A stretch of 64,000 bases of DNA from CAYQQU01 sp964419545. GTDB taxonomy: Bacteria > Bacteroidota > Bacteroidia > Chitinophagales > Saprospiraceae. Position numbers and translations under genes: made by a program. The DNA lies in contig CAYQQU010000012.1 in the NCBI GenBank assembly GCA_964419545.1, forward strand, positions 31,623 to 95,622. Direction: 5' to 3'. This document shows, piece by piece, positions 33,967 through 41,632 of this stretch (positions within the stretch are counted from its first letter, which is position 1; every line of letters starts with the position of its first letter). The notes beneath the pieces were generated by a model that saw only the letters and a list, made by a program, of their open reading frames with translations, ran no database searches and had not been told where the DNA came from.

Positions 33967-35913
33967 CTACATCCGGTCGGGCATCTCGATGCCCAGCAAG
34001 CCCATGCCGGTGCGCAGCACGTTGGCGATCGCGCGGCTCAGCTGCAACCGAAAGGCTTTAGCGGCTTCCGACTCCGCTTGCAGGATGGAGTAGTCGTGAT
34101 AAAACCGGTGAAAGCCCTTGGCCAGGTCAAAACAATAGTTGGCGAGGGTTGAGGGATCGTACGACTCGGCGGCGGTTTTGATCTGTTCGGGAAACGCAAA
34201 CAGCTGGCCTAGCAGGGCCTTTTCCTCCTCCGCCAGTTTTTCGTAGTCGGCGGCCGGTGAAAGGTCGATCGCTCCGCCTTTCCGCAATACGGATTGAATC
34301 CGCACGTAGGCATTTTGCACGTAGGGTCCGGTTTGTCCCTGCAGGTCCACCGATTCTTCGGGATTGAACAGCATTCGCTTTTTAGGGAAAACCTTCACGA
34401 TAAAGAACTTCAGCGCCGCCATACCCACTTTTCTGACGATCTCCTCCTGTTCTTCGGCGCTCAGTTCGGCGATCGTCCCCCGCTCCGAAGAGTTGGCGCG
34501 CGCTTCGGCGATCACATCGGCGATGAGATCATCGGCGTCGACCACGGTGCCTTCCCGTGATTTCATCTTGCCGGTAGTCAGATCGACCATGCCGTACGAC
34601 AAATGGTGCAGGCCGTCCGCATAGGGTTCGCCCAGTCGCTTCAGGATCTCGAAGAGCACCTGGAAGTGATAGTTCTGCTCGTCGGCGACGACATACACCA
34701 TTTCGTCCACCCCGAAATCGAGGTATCGCTGGTGAGCCGTACCCAGGTCCTGGGTGACGTACAAGGAGGTGCCGTCGCTGCGCAGGATCTTTTTCTTGTC
34801 GAGCCTGGCGTCGGTGAGGTCGACTTCCACCGAGCCGTCCAGGCAGGTGTAGAAGACGCCTTTTTCCAGCCCCTGCTCCACCATATCCTTGCCGAGCAGG
34901 TATGTTTCCGATTCGAAATAAAGCCTATCGAATTCGACGCCCAATTTATCGTAGGTAGCGTCGAACCCCTCGTATACCCAGCTGTTCATCTGTCGCCAGA
35001 GGGCGACGGCCGCTTCGTCGCCGGCTTCCCAGCGGCGGAGCAGCTCCCGGGCCGCCCGGCCGAGTTCGCTGTATTCGTTGAAGTAGGTATTTTTGTAAAT
35101 GGATTTGAAGAAGTATTTTTCGAGGGTAAAATCTGCTTCCGAGAAGGGCTTATCTTTTTCTTCGGCTTCTTTTTGCGCTTTCTTTTCAGCTTCGGCTATT
35201 TCCTTTTGCGCTTTGCGGACGGCTTTATCGTCTTTTTGCCATTCGCTGAAAACGGCTTGCCCGGACTCGGTCTGCTGCCAGGCTTTATATTCTTCCTGGA
35301 ATTTTTTCTCGAACAACACGTAATAGTTGCCGACGAAGTGATCGGGTTTCACGCCGGCGGTTTCGGGCGTAGCGCCTGTTCCGAACATCTGCCAGGCCAG
35401 CATACTCTTGCAGATGGCGATGCCGCGGTCGTTGACGACCTGTACCTTAACCACCTCGTAGCCGGCCGCGGTCAGTATCTGCGAGGCAGACCAGCCGAGC
35501 AGGATATTGCGGATATGGCCGAGGTGGAGGGGTTTGTTGGTATTGGGAGACGAAAATTCCACCATCACCCTACGGCCGTTGGCCGGATGGCGTCCGTAGT
35601 TTTCGTCGGTGTAGATCTCCTCGAGGAAGGTGCGCCAGTAAGCATCGCTGATCACCAGGTTGAGGAAGCCTTTGATGACGTTGTAGCGATCGATGGTATC
35701 CACTTCGCGCACCAGCCATTCGCCCAGCTCTTCGGCGATGGCTTCGGGTTTCTTGCGGGCGGCTTTGGTGAAGGGAAACACCACGACGGTGAAATCCCCT
35801 TCAAACTCCTTGCGGGTCGGGGTGAGGGCGACCGTGTCGGCAGGCAGGTCCATATCGTAAAGGTCGGCCAGGGCGCGGGCGACGCCCGCTTGGATGATAG
35901 CGGTAAGCTTCAT
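33967..35913 (-). CDS. argS: Arginyl-tRNA synthetase with a charged insertion
   Basis: 648 residues. It charges tRNA-Arg. The N-terminal Add-1 domain, the HIGH motif as HLGH in SPNTNKPLHLGHIRNILLG (about residue 128) and the C-terminal DALR domain (SYDPSTLANYCFDLAKGFHRFYHDY) are all present. Many bacterial ArgRS are 550-600 residues; here an additional Lys/Glu-rich helical segment (KAVRKAQKEIAEAEKKAQKE and on, about residues 235-270) interrupts the catalytic domain. The insertion is in frame and the rest is intact, so the enzyme should be active. ATG 35913 starts the Add-1 domain. Confidence 0.95.
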   Translation of the reverse strand: MKLTAIIQAGVARALADLYDMDLPADTVALTPTRKEFEGDFTVVVFPFTKAARKKPEAIAEELGEWLVREVDTIDRYNVIKGFLNLVISDAYWRTFLEEIYTDENYGRHPANGRRVMVEFSSPNTNKPLHLGHIRNILLGWSASQILTAAGYEVVKVQVVNDRGIAICKSMLAWQMFGTGATPETAGVKPDHFVGNYYVLFEKKFQEEYKAWQQTESGQAVFSEWQKDDKAVRKAQKEIAEAEKKAQKEAEEKDKPFSEADFTLEKYFFKSIYKNTYFNEYSELGRAARELLRRWEAGDEAAVALWRQMNSWVYEGFDATYDKLGVEFDRLYFESETYLLGKDMVEQGLEKGVFYTCLDGSVEVDLTDARLDKKKILRSDGTSLYVTQDLGTAHQRYLDFGVDEMVYVVADEQNYHFQVLFEILKRLGEPYADGLHHLSYGMVDLTTGKMKSREGTVVDADDLIADVIAEARANSSERGTIAELSAEEQEEIVRKVGMAALKFFIVKVFPKKRMLFNPEESVDLQGQTGPYVQNAYVRIQSVLRKGGAIDLSPAADYEKLAEEEKALLGQLFAFPEQIKTAAESYDPSTLANYCFDLAKGFHRFYHDYSILQAESEAAKAFRLQLSRAIANVLRTGMGLLGIEMPDRM

Positions 35914-35994
35914 GTTATTGTGGGTCTTATCGAGGCGCCAAAGATAACAAATGGAACCTTCGCAATGGGAAAAGGGCAAGGAAAAGTCGCGGCG

Positions 35995-36444
35995 TCAGAC
36001 ACGGGGTACTTCCTTGGTCAGGATGATGCGGCCGGGCACGCAGGGGCTGCCGCTTTCGGTATAGCCGCGCCAGTCGCCCGTCAGCCGCCATTCGCCGCCG
36101 CGTTTATCCAGTTGCAGATCGCCGGTTTTGATGCACCAGAGGTAGTCCGCCAGGCGTCGAAATTCCACGATCTTCGTTTCGTTGAAATGAATTTGGCCGT
36201 CGGTGGTGATGTTGCCGACGATTTCCATCACCGCGTACTTATCGTCGAAGAAGACGTAGGAGCGGCCGGTAATTTTTTTGCCTTGCTGATTAAAATACAG
36301 TTCGAACTCGTATTCGGGCAACACCCCCCCTTCCTGCTGGGTAATGACGCCCGTCCAGGCGCCGGAGACGTCGGGTTGACCGCCGAGGAGGAGCGGCAGA
36401 AAACAGAAAACTCCGATAATCAGATGTTTGAACACGTCAATCAT
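35995..36444 (-). CDS. Small exported protein of unknown function
   Basis: 149 residues (three more if ATG 36453 is used). Signal peptide ending LLLGGQPDVSG, then a compact beta-rich domain: SGAWTGVITQQEGG, YEFELYFNQQGKKITGRSYVF, then WCIKTGDLQL. This up-and-down pattern is like a small lipocalin or avidin-type barrel found in unnamed Bacteroidota proteins. No catalytic motif. It is in a leftward cluster, 20 bases after rsmD and 81 bases before argS. Confidence 0.6.
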   Translation of the reverse strand: MIDVFKHLIIGVFCFLPLLLGGQPDVSGAWTGVITQQEGGVLPEYEFELYFNQQGKKITGRSYVFFDDKYAVMEIVGNITTDGQIHFNETKIVEFRRLADYLWCIKTGDLQLDKRGGEWRLTGDWRGYTESGSPCVPGRIILTKEVPRV

Positions 36445-36473
36445 GTACCTCAATTTTTTTGGACAACAAAGAT

Positions 36474-37034
36474 TTATTCGGCTTCGTTCGCCCGGGGCAG
36501 GGCAAAAAAGCTGAAGATGGTTTTACCGTAATTGCGTTCCTGGAAATAACGCGGATGTTGCTTAAAATCGTGGTTCGGATTGTGTTCCAGCACCAGCCAG
36601 CCGCCGGGAGCCAGCAGCTCTTCGGCGAATACGATATCGGGGATGGCGTTCAGATTGGGCAGCGCATAAGGCGGCCCGGCAAAGATATAATCAAACTTGT
36701 CGCGAACGAAGCCCATGAACTTAAAAACGTCGGCCTTGACGATATTTATTTCCGATTCGATGTCCAATTCGCGAGCGGTGCGCCGGACGAAAGCAACGGC
36801 GCCGGGAAATTTATCCACGTACGTCACCTGCGTACACCCGCGCGAGATGAACTCATAGGAATGGCTGCCGGTGCCCCCGAAAAGGTCCAGCACTTTGATA
36901 TCGGAAAAATCGAAGTGATTGGCGAGGATGTTGAACAGGCCTTCTTTGGCGAAATCGGTGGTAGGCCGCGTCGGCCAGTTTTTCGCCGGCGGGTTGAATC
37001 GCCTTCCTTTGAATCGACCTCCGATGATGCGCAT
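36474..37034 (-). CDS. rsmD: 16S rRNA (guanine966-N2)-methyltransferase RsmD
   Basis: 186 residues. It methylates G966 of 16S rRNA using S-adenosylmethionine. The start MRIIGGRFKGRRF and the SAM-binding VLDLFGGTGSHSYEF loop (about residues 48-62) are diagnostic. The catalytic DPPY motif reads GPPY (IFAGPPYAL, about 118), a Gly in place of the Asp. A sequencing error is not suggested, since the surrounding frame is intact. It sits 27 bases after the DUF3822 gene, a neighbour pairing found in Bacteroidota. Confidence 0.9.
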   Translation of the reverse strand: MRIIGGRFKGRRFNPPAKNWPTRPTTDFAKEGLFNILANHFDFSDIKVLDLFGGTGSHSYEFISRGCTQVTYVDKFPGAVAFVRRTARELDIESEINIVKADVFKFMGFVRDKFDYIFAGPPYALPNLNAIPDIVFAEELLAPGGWLVLEHNPNHDFKQHPRYFQERNYGKTIFSFFALPRANEAE

Positions 37035-37061
37035 AAGTTATTGGGATAAAAGGACCGCGCT

Positions 37062-37913
37062 TCAGGAACAAAAAACCAGGCTGAGCAGGTCGAAGTAAAA
37101 ATGGCCGGGCTCCCGGTTCAGTTTGGGGCCCAACGAAAAAAAGGCCGGTGGTTTGAGAAAATCCAGCAGGCGCACGTAGCGCTGCAGCAAGCGGTAGATC
37201 TCGGAATCCTCCACGAGGCGTCCGGAGAGCCGGAGCGGCGTATTTTCCGGATCGAGCTGAAACTGGTCGAACGCGAGCATGACGTAGTAGAGGAAGTCTT
37301 TGCTCGATTCGTAATGGAAAAGGTTGGCGAAGACCAGCTTGCGGCCGCGCAGGAGCAGCACCTGGGCGTCGGCGCCGTGCACGTTGACGAAGAGGCGCGC
37401 CTGGCCGTCGGAGAGCTCCGTCTCCCAGATGCCGTGGAGCAGGGCCGAGTGGATGTGGAAGATACGCCCGCCCGGGAAAAAGCGCTGCAGCAGGTCTTCC
37501 GTTCCCCGGTCGAGCGGGTAGACGGTCTTGAGGCCGTAGTGCAGCAGGTCGTCGGTGCGCACCTGCTGAGCCGGAGAAAGTTCGGTGAGCTGTTCGAGAT
37601 ACGACTTTTTTTCGATCGGGTTATAGAGCCGTTCGGGGATGAAGGTAGCCGCGGCTTCCACGCAGGCGATCCGGATGTTGCGATGGGCGCCTTTGAGGTG
37701 TTTGTCGCCGTTGATGATCTGTTCGACCTCCGTCAGCCGGCGCCCCGTGCGGGCCTGTTCGAGGGCATAGTCGCGCAGGGCGAGCACCTGCTGGGTGTCG
37801 TCACTAACCATATATGCGAAACTGTCCATTCCGAGGAGAATGGACAGTTCGTAAGACGAAGCGGCGCGCTTCGTCAGGTTTTCTTCAACAATGTCGAATC
37901 TTACCTTTCCCAA
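37062..37913 (-). CDS. DUF3822 family protein
   Basis: 283 residues. The sequence fits DUF3822, a Bacteroidota family with an actin-like ATPase-type fold: SYELSILLGMDSFAYMV at the N-terminus and LFVNVHGADAQVLLLRGRKLVFANLFHY in the second half. Genes of this family commonly sit directly before rsmD, as here (27 bases). Function unknown; the steady pairing suggests a link to rRNA methylation or ribosome assembly. Its start overlaps the end of the next upstream gene by 13 bases. Confidence 0.8.
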   Translation of the reverse strand: MGKVRFDIVEENLTKRAASSYELSILLGMDSFAYMVSDDTQQVLALRDYALEQARTGRRLTEVEQIINGDKHLKGAHRNIRIACVEAAATFIPERLYNPIEKKSYLEQLTELSPAQQVRTDDLLHYGLKTVYPLDRGTEDLLQRFFPGGRIFHIHSALLHGIWETELSDGQARLFVNVHGADAQVLLLRGRKLVFANLFHYESSKDFLYYVMLAFDQFQLDPENTPLRLSGRLVEDSEIYRLLQRYVRLLDFLKPPAFFSLGPKLNREPGHFYFDLLSLVFCS

Positions 37914-38485
37914 TTTCCTGACAGGTTGGGCGCATTCATATTGCCGAACTTGAGTATGCTATTCGGATCGTAGCTATTGTCGTAACGGGCAAAACGCGGA
38001 TCGCCGAAGCGGCCCATGAACGCTTTGCGACGCACCCCTACTTCCACTACGTTGACGAGGGTAGACTGATAAGTGAGCGTATCGGCCTGAATGTCAAACG
38101 TTTTTCCGCGGCCGTAGGGTACGTATTTTAGGGAATCGAGATTAATGCCCATGGCGAGCATCGAGTCATAAGCCGGCTGATAGAAAGTATCGTAAAGGAT
38201 CTCGCCCGTGAAGTCCGGATCATCCGGGTCACCGATTACCTTTACGATCGCGAAGCTGTCGTTCTTCAGCACGAGGGCCAGCGAGTCAAAGGAAGGCGCA
38301 AAACCACCTTTGATATCGCGGAAGGCCTCCTGAGCTTGGCGAATGCGCATCAGCTTGTCGATCACGGCGCGTTCGCGCTTCTCCTTTTCGGCTTTGAAGG
38401 CGATGGGCTCCCGGATACTCTGGATCAGCACCCATACCAGTCCGACTACAATCAGGGCAAGGAGCAGGTTAATGACTAATCTCAT
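37901..38485 (-). CDS. Hypothetical membrane-anchored protein
   Basis: 194 residues: one N-terminal membrane helix (VINLLLALIVVGLVWVLI), a basic/charged helix with RQAQEAFRDIKGGFAPSFDSL, then a compact domain ending GNMNAPNLSGNWER. The topology, with a helix followed by a soluble domain with RIRQAQ..., is reminiscent of pilin-like or type II secretion pseudopilin-like proteins of Bacteroidota, but no clear signature is seen. It precedes the DUF3822 gene with a 13-base overlap, so translation may be coupled. Confidence 0.65.
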   Translation of the reverse strand: MRLVINLLLALIVVGLVWVLIQSIREPIAFKAEKEKRERAVIDKLMRIRQAQEAFRDIKGGFAPSFDSLALVLKNDSFAIVKVIGDPDDPDFTGEILYDTFYQPAYDSMLAMGINLDSLKYVPYGRGKTFDIQADTLTYQSTLVNVVEVGVRRKAFMGRFGDPRFARYDNSYDPNSILKFGNMNAPNLSGNWER

Positions 38486-38679
38486 TTTTCGATTTGTTTT
38501 GACGCAATTATAATGATTTAATTCAAAATGGCCGTCATAATCCAATTGCAAATTCACCTCAAAATCAGGAGTTTCACCGGATAAAGAACGCACCGTTGGG
38601 GCGGTTCACCGGATAATTTTGCTGAAAATTAGTCGATTTTTCCTGAAAATCCTCGCAAAAAAGAGAATAAAGCGAAGGC

Positions 38680-39063
38680 TTACGCGCCGGCCTTGCACTG
38701 GCCTTCGTACCGGGCGCCCTCGTCGACGATCAGGTGGCGGGTAACGATGCTGCCTGTTACCTGAGCGGTATGGGTCAGTTGGAGGGCGCCTTGCACCGAG
38801 ATGTCGCCTACGACTTCGCCCATGATGACGGCGTCGGCAGCGAAAATTTTCCCTTCCAGCCGGCTGCCTTCGCCCATGACGAGCTTCTTGTCGCAGCGCA
38901 ATTCGCCGTGGACCGCCCCGTCGAGGCGGATGTTTTCGGAAGAGTGGAAGTTGCCTTCAATTTTAGTACCTTTCGCGACCGTGCAGGTCACAGACGGTGT
39001 GCTAAGACGGACGGCCGGTGCGGCCGCAGCCTCGGGACGGGCTTTTGCTTTGGTTTGCGCCAT
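38680..39063 (-). CDS. Bactofilin (polymer-forming cytoskeletal protein)
   Basis: 127 residues. A short disordered N-terminus (Ala/Lys-rich) precedes the bactofilin beta helix: TVAKGTKIEGNFHSSENIRLDG, GELRCDKKLVMGEGSRLEGKI, EVVGDISVQGALQL and so on. Bactofilins polymerise without nucleotides into filaments at the membrane and help place cell-wall or envelope enzymes. Length is typical. It is a single gene, divergent from tsaD. Confidence 0.92.
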   Translation of the reverse strand: MAQTKAKARPEAAAAPAVRLSTPSVTCTVAKGTKIEGNFHSSENIRLDGAVHGELRCDKKLVMGEGSRLEGKIFAADAVIMGEVVGDISVQGALQLTHTAQVTGSIVTRHLIVDEGARYEGQCKAGA

Positions 39064-39136
39064 GGCGGTGATCTTTTTTGAATCGGTTTTTGTTTAACTG
39101 GACGTTAAATTACGTTTTTTTCGAATTTGTACGGCT

Positions 39137-40144
39137 ATGTCGGACGTGATTATTCTGGGAATTGAGTCGAGCTGCGACGATACGGCGGCTGCCGTTATCG
39201 TCAACGGCAGGGTGCGCAGTAATATTGTAGCCGGGCAGGACATCCACCGGCAATACGGCGGGGTGGTGCCCGAAGTGGCCTCCCGGGCGCACCAGGAGCA
39301 CATCGTGCCCGTGGTGTCCGCCGCGCTGAAAGCAGCCGGCGTCCAGGCCGGTGACCTGAGCGCCGTCGCTTTTACCCGGGGGCCCGGCCTGATCGGCTCG
39401 CTGATCGTCGGCGTTTCTTTCGCCAAAGGGCTGGCGCTGAGCCTCGGTCTGCCCTTGATAGAGGTCAATCACCTCCACGCACACGTGCTCGCCCATTTTG
39501 CGGAAGCGCCCCAGCCGCCTTTCCCTTTCCTGTGCCTTACCGTTTCCGGCGGCCACACCCAGATCGTAAGGGTAAACGGCTACCACGAACTGAAGACCAT
39601 CGGAAAGACCCTGGACGACGCCGCGGGCGAAGCTTTCGATAAAACCGGAAAACTCCTGGGGCTCCCCTACCCGGCCGGGCCTCATATCGACCGCCTGGCC
39701 CAGACCGGAACGCCCCGTTTCGAATTCCCGGAGCCGCAGATCCCGGGCCTCGACTTCAGCTTTAGCGGGCTGAAGACGGCGATCCTCTATTTTCTACAGC
39801 GCAACCTCAGGGCCGATCCCGACTTCGTCGAACAAAACTTATCGGATATCTGCGCTTCGGTCCAGCAACGGATCGTCTCCATTCTGCTGCGCAAAGTGGA
39901 AAGCGCCGCCCGGCAAACCGGCATTCGCGACATTGCCGTCGCCGGCGGCGTATCGGCCAACTCGGCCCTGCGGCGGGAATTGCGGGAAGCCGGCCGGCGC
40001 AACGGCTGGAACACCTATGTACCCCGGATGGAATACTGCACCGACAACGCCGCCATGATCGGCATTACCGGATACTACAAATACCTGAAGGGAGCGTTTG
40101 CCGCCGAAGACGTGACGGCGACGGCGAGGATGGCCGATCATTAA
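39137..40144 (+). CDS. tsaD: tRNA threonylcarbamoyladenosine transferase TsaD
   Basis: 335 residues. It moves a threonylcarbamoyl group to A37 of tRNAs that read ANN codons, working with TsaB and TsaE. Motifs: ILGIESSCDDTAAAV at the N-terminus, the metal-binding HLHAHVLAHF (His about 112-116), TVSGGHTQIV, and DDAAGEAFDK, all of the Kae1/TsaD family; the ending DNAAMIGITGYYKY is also conserved. Length is normal. It is a single gene divergent from the bactofilin gene. Confidence 0.97.
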   Translation: MSDVIILGIESSCDDTAAAVIVNGRVRSNIVAGQDIHRQYGGVVPEVASRAHQEHIVPVVSAALKAAGVQAGDLSAVAFTRGPGLIGSLIVGVSFAKGLALSLGLPLIEVNHLHAHVLAHFAEAPQPPFPFLCLTVSGGHTQIVRVNGYHELKTIGKTLDDAAGEAFDKTGKLLGLPYPAGPHIDRLAQTGTPRFEFPEPQIPGLDFSFSGLKTAILYFLQRNLRADPDFVEQNLSDICASVQQRIVSILLRKVESAARQTGIRDIAVAGGVSANSALRRELREAGRRNGWNTYVPRMEYCTDNAAMIGITGYYKYLKGAFAAEDVTATARMADH

Positions 40145-40328
40145 CCCGGATTATTCATGGGTTCTTCGTTATGACGGTTGCCGGGCTTGCGTTCGCACAG
40201 GAAGGCGAAAACGCAGGCGCTTGTCTGCGGCAGCTGCAGGCAGGTATCCCCAGATACGGTGCGTGAGCGGGGCGGAAGGACGGCCAGTCAGGCTTCGCGA
40301 TAGATGGATCCATGAGAATCATCCGGGT

Positions 40329-40364
40329 AAAAAAAAAGCCGGCTGCGGAAACCCGCAACCAGCT
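40329..40364 (-). terminator. Intrinsic terminator of the pha operon
   Basis: On the minus strand agctggttgcggg pairs with cgcagccggct, followed by nine T. It lies about 70 bases beyond the phaC stop codon. Confidence 0.85.
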
Positions 40365-40432
40365 TAGCCCTAACCAAATTAAAACCAGGTATTACCAGAC
40401 GAACATTCTTGCTTCCGCAGGGGAAGGAGTTC

Positions 40433-41494
40433 TTACTTATCGCGTTTGATCAGCCATTCGGCGACGGCCGGCGCCAGCATTTTCTGGGAGCGGCTGCCGA
40501 CGAACACCCCGATGTGGCCGCCGGGGAATTCGAGCAACTCTTTGTCTTTGGAGCCCACCAGTTCGTTGATGGGTTTGGTGGTTTCCGGCGGCACCAGGTG
40601 ATCGTTTTTGGCGAAGATGGTCAGCACCGGCATGTCGATATTGCCGAGGTCGACCTTGCGGCCCGCCATTTCGAATTCACCTTTGATGAGCTTGTTGTGC
40701 TGATACATGTCCTTGATGAACTGCCGGTAGGTTTCGCCGGCCTGGGCGGGGCTGTCGGCCACCCAGTGTTCCATGCGCAGGAAGTTCATCAGGGTCGATT
40801 TGTTTTTCATCGTATCGGGCAGCGCCATGTACTTGCGCGTCTTGTTCATGGGCTTGAGCAAATCGAAGCCCGTGTTGAGGAAGTCGCCCGGAACGATGCC
40901 GCCGAAGCCGTCGACGACGGCGTCTACGTCCATATCCTTGGACCACTTGAAAAGCAGGCCTGCGTCGTTATCGAAATCCACGGGCGTCACCAGGGTGATC
41001 AGGTTTTTGATCTTCTGCGGGAAGAGCGCCGTGTAGATCAGGCTGAACGTCCCGCCCTGGCAGACCCCGACGAGGTTAATTTTTTCCAGTTGATGTTCGC
41101 GGCGGATAAAGTCGACACAATCGTTGATGTTGCCGACGATGTAATCCTCCAGTGTTTTATAGCGATCGATCTTTGTGGGGTAGCCCCAGTCGATGAGGTA
41201 GATATCGATACCTTCTTCGACCAGTTTGCGGATGAAGCTGCGGTTGGGCTGCAGGTCCATCATTTCCCAGCGGTTGACGAGGGCGTAGCTGATCAGGACG
41301 GGGGTTTTGGCTTTGGGCGGGGTATCGCGTTTGAACCGATAGAGTTTCAGCTTTCCGTCTTCCCAGACCGTTTCCCGCGGAGCGGTGGCGATGTCGACAT
41401 CTTTGATGTCGGCGATATTTTTGAGGGCTTCCGAGACGGTATCAACCCGTTCGATGATTTGGTCGCTGAGATTTTTGTTTTGACTCATCTTCAT
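40433..41494 (-). CDS. phaC: Class III polyhydroxyalkanoate synthase, catalytic subunit PhaC
   Basis: 353 residues, the length of class III PhaC. It polymerises 3-hydroxyacyl-CoA into PHA together with PhaE. The lipase-like box GVCQGG places the nucleophile Cys at 145; Asp298 (AKNDHLVPPE) and His327 (GGHIGVF) complete the triad. The alpha/beta hydrolase start LISYALVNRWEMMDL is also typical. It is the last gene of the leftward phaA-phasin-phaE-phaC operon, 138 bases after phaE with a strong hairpin between, and is followed by a terminator. Confidence 0.95.
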   Translation of the reverse strand: MKMSQNKNLSDQIIERVDTVSEALKNIADIKDVDIATAPRETVWEDGKLKLYRFKRDTPPKAKTPVLISYALVNRWEMMDLQPNRSFIRKLVEEGIDIYLIDWGYPTKIDRYKTLEDYIVGNINDCVDFIRREHQLEKINLVGVCQGGTFSLIYTALFPQKIKNLITLVTPVDFDNDAGLLFKWSKDMDVDAVVDGFGGIVPGDFLNTGFDLLKPMNKTRKYMALPDTMKNKSTLMNFLRMEHWVADSPAQAGETYRQFIKDMYQHNKLIKGEFEMAGRKVDLGNIDMPVLTIFAKNDHLVPPETTKPINELVGSKDKELLEFPGGHIGVFVGSRSQKMLAPAVAEWLIKRDK

Positions 41495-41573
41495 TTTTTT
41501 TGAAGGGAGGGTCGTTGATCGGCCTTTCCCGAGTGGTTGTCAGAATGGTAATATTCCGGTTTTGGCGCCGCCA

Positions 41574-41613
41574 CTGATTTTCCCGCCGGGGTCGGACCGG
41601 CGGGAAAAGTCAG
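41574..41613. promoter_or_regulatory. Strong hairpin between phaE and phaC
   Basis: TTTTCCCGCCGG (41578-41589) and CCGGCGGGAAAA (41597-41608) form a perfect 12-bp stem with a 7-base loop; CTGA/TCAG extends it past one bulged base. No T-tract follows on the minus strand, so it is more likely an mRNA processing or stability element than a full terminator. Confidence 0.7.
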
Positions 41614-41632
41614 CGGTTGGGTGCGGATGAAA

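Noticed and set aside
34603..36531. Plus-strand ORF of 642 codons opposite argS
   Set aside because: It spans argS and the neighbouring small gene in antisense without any recognisable domain.
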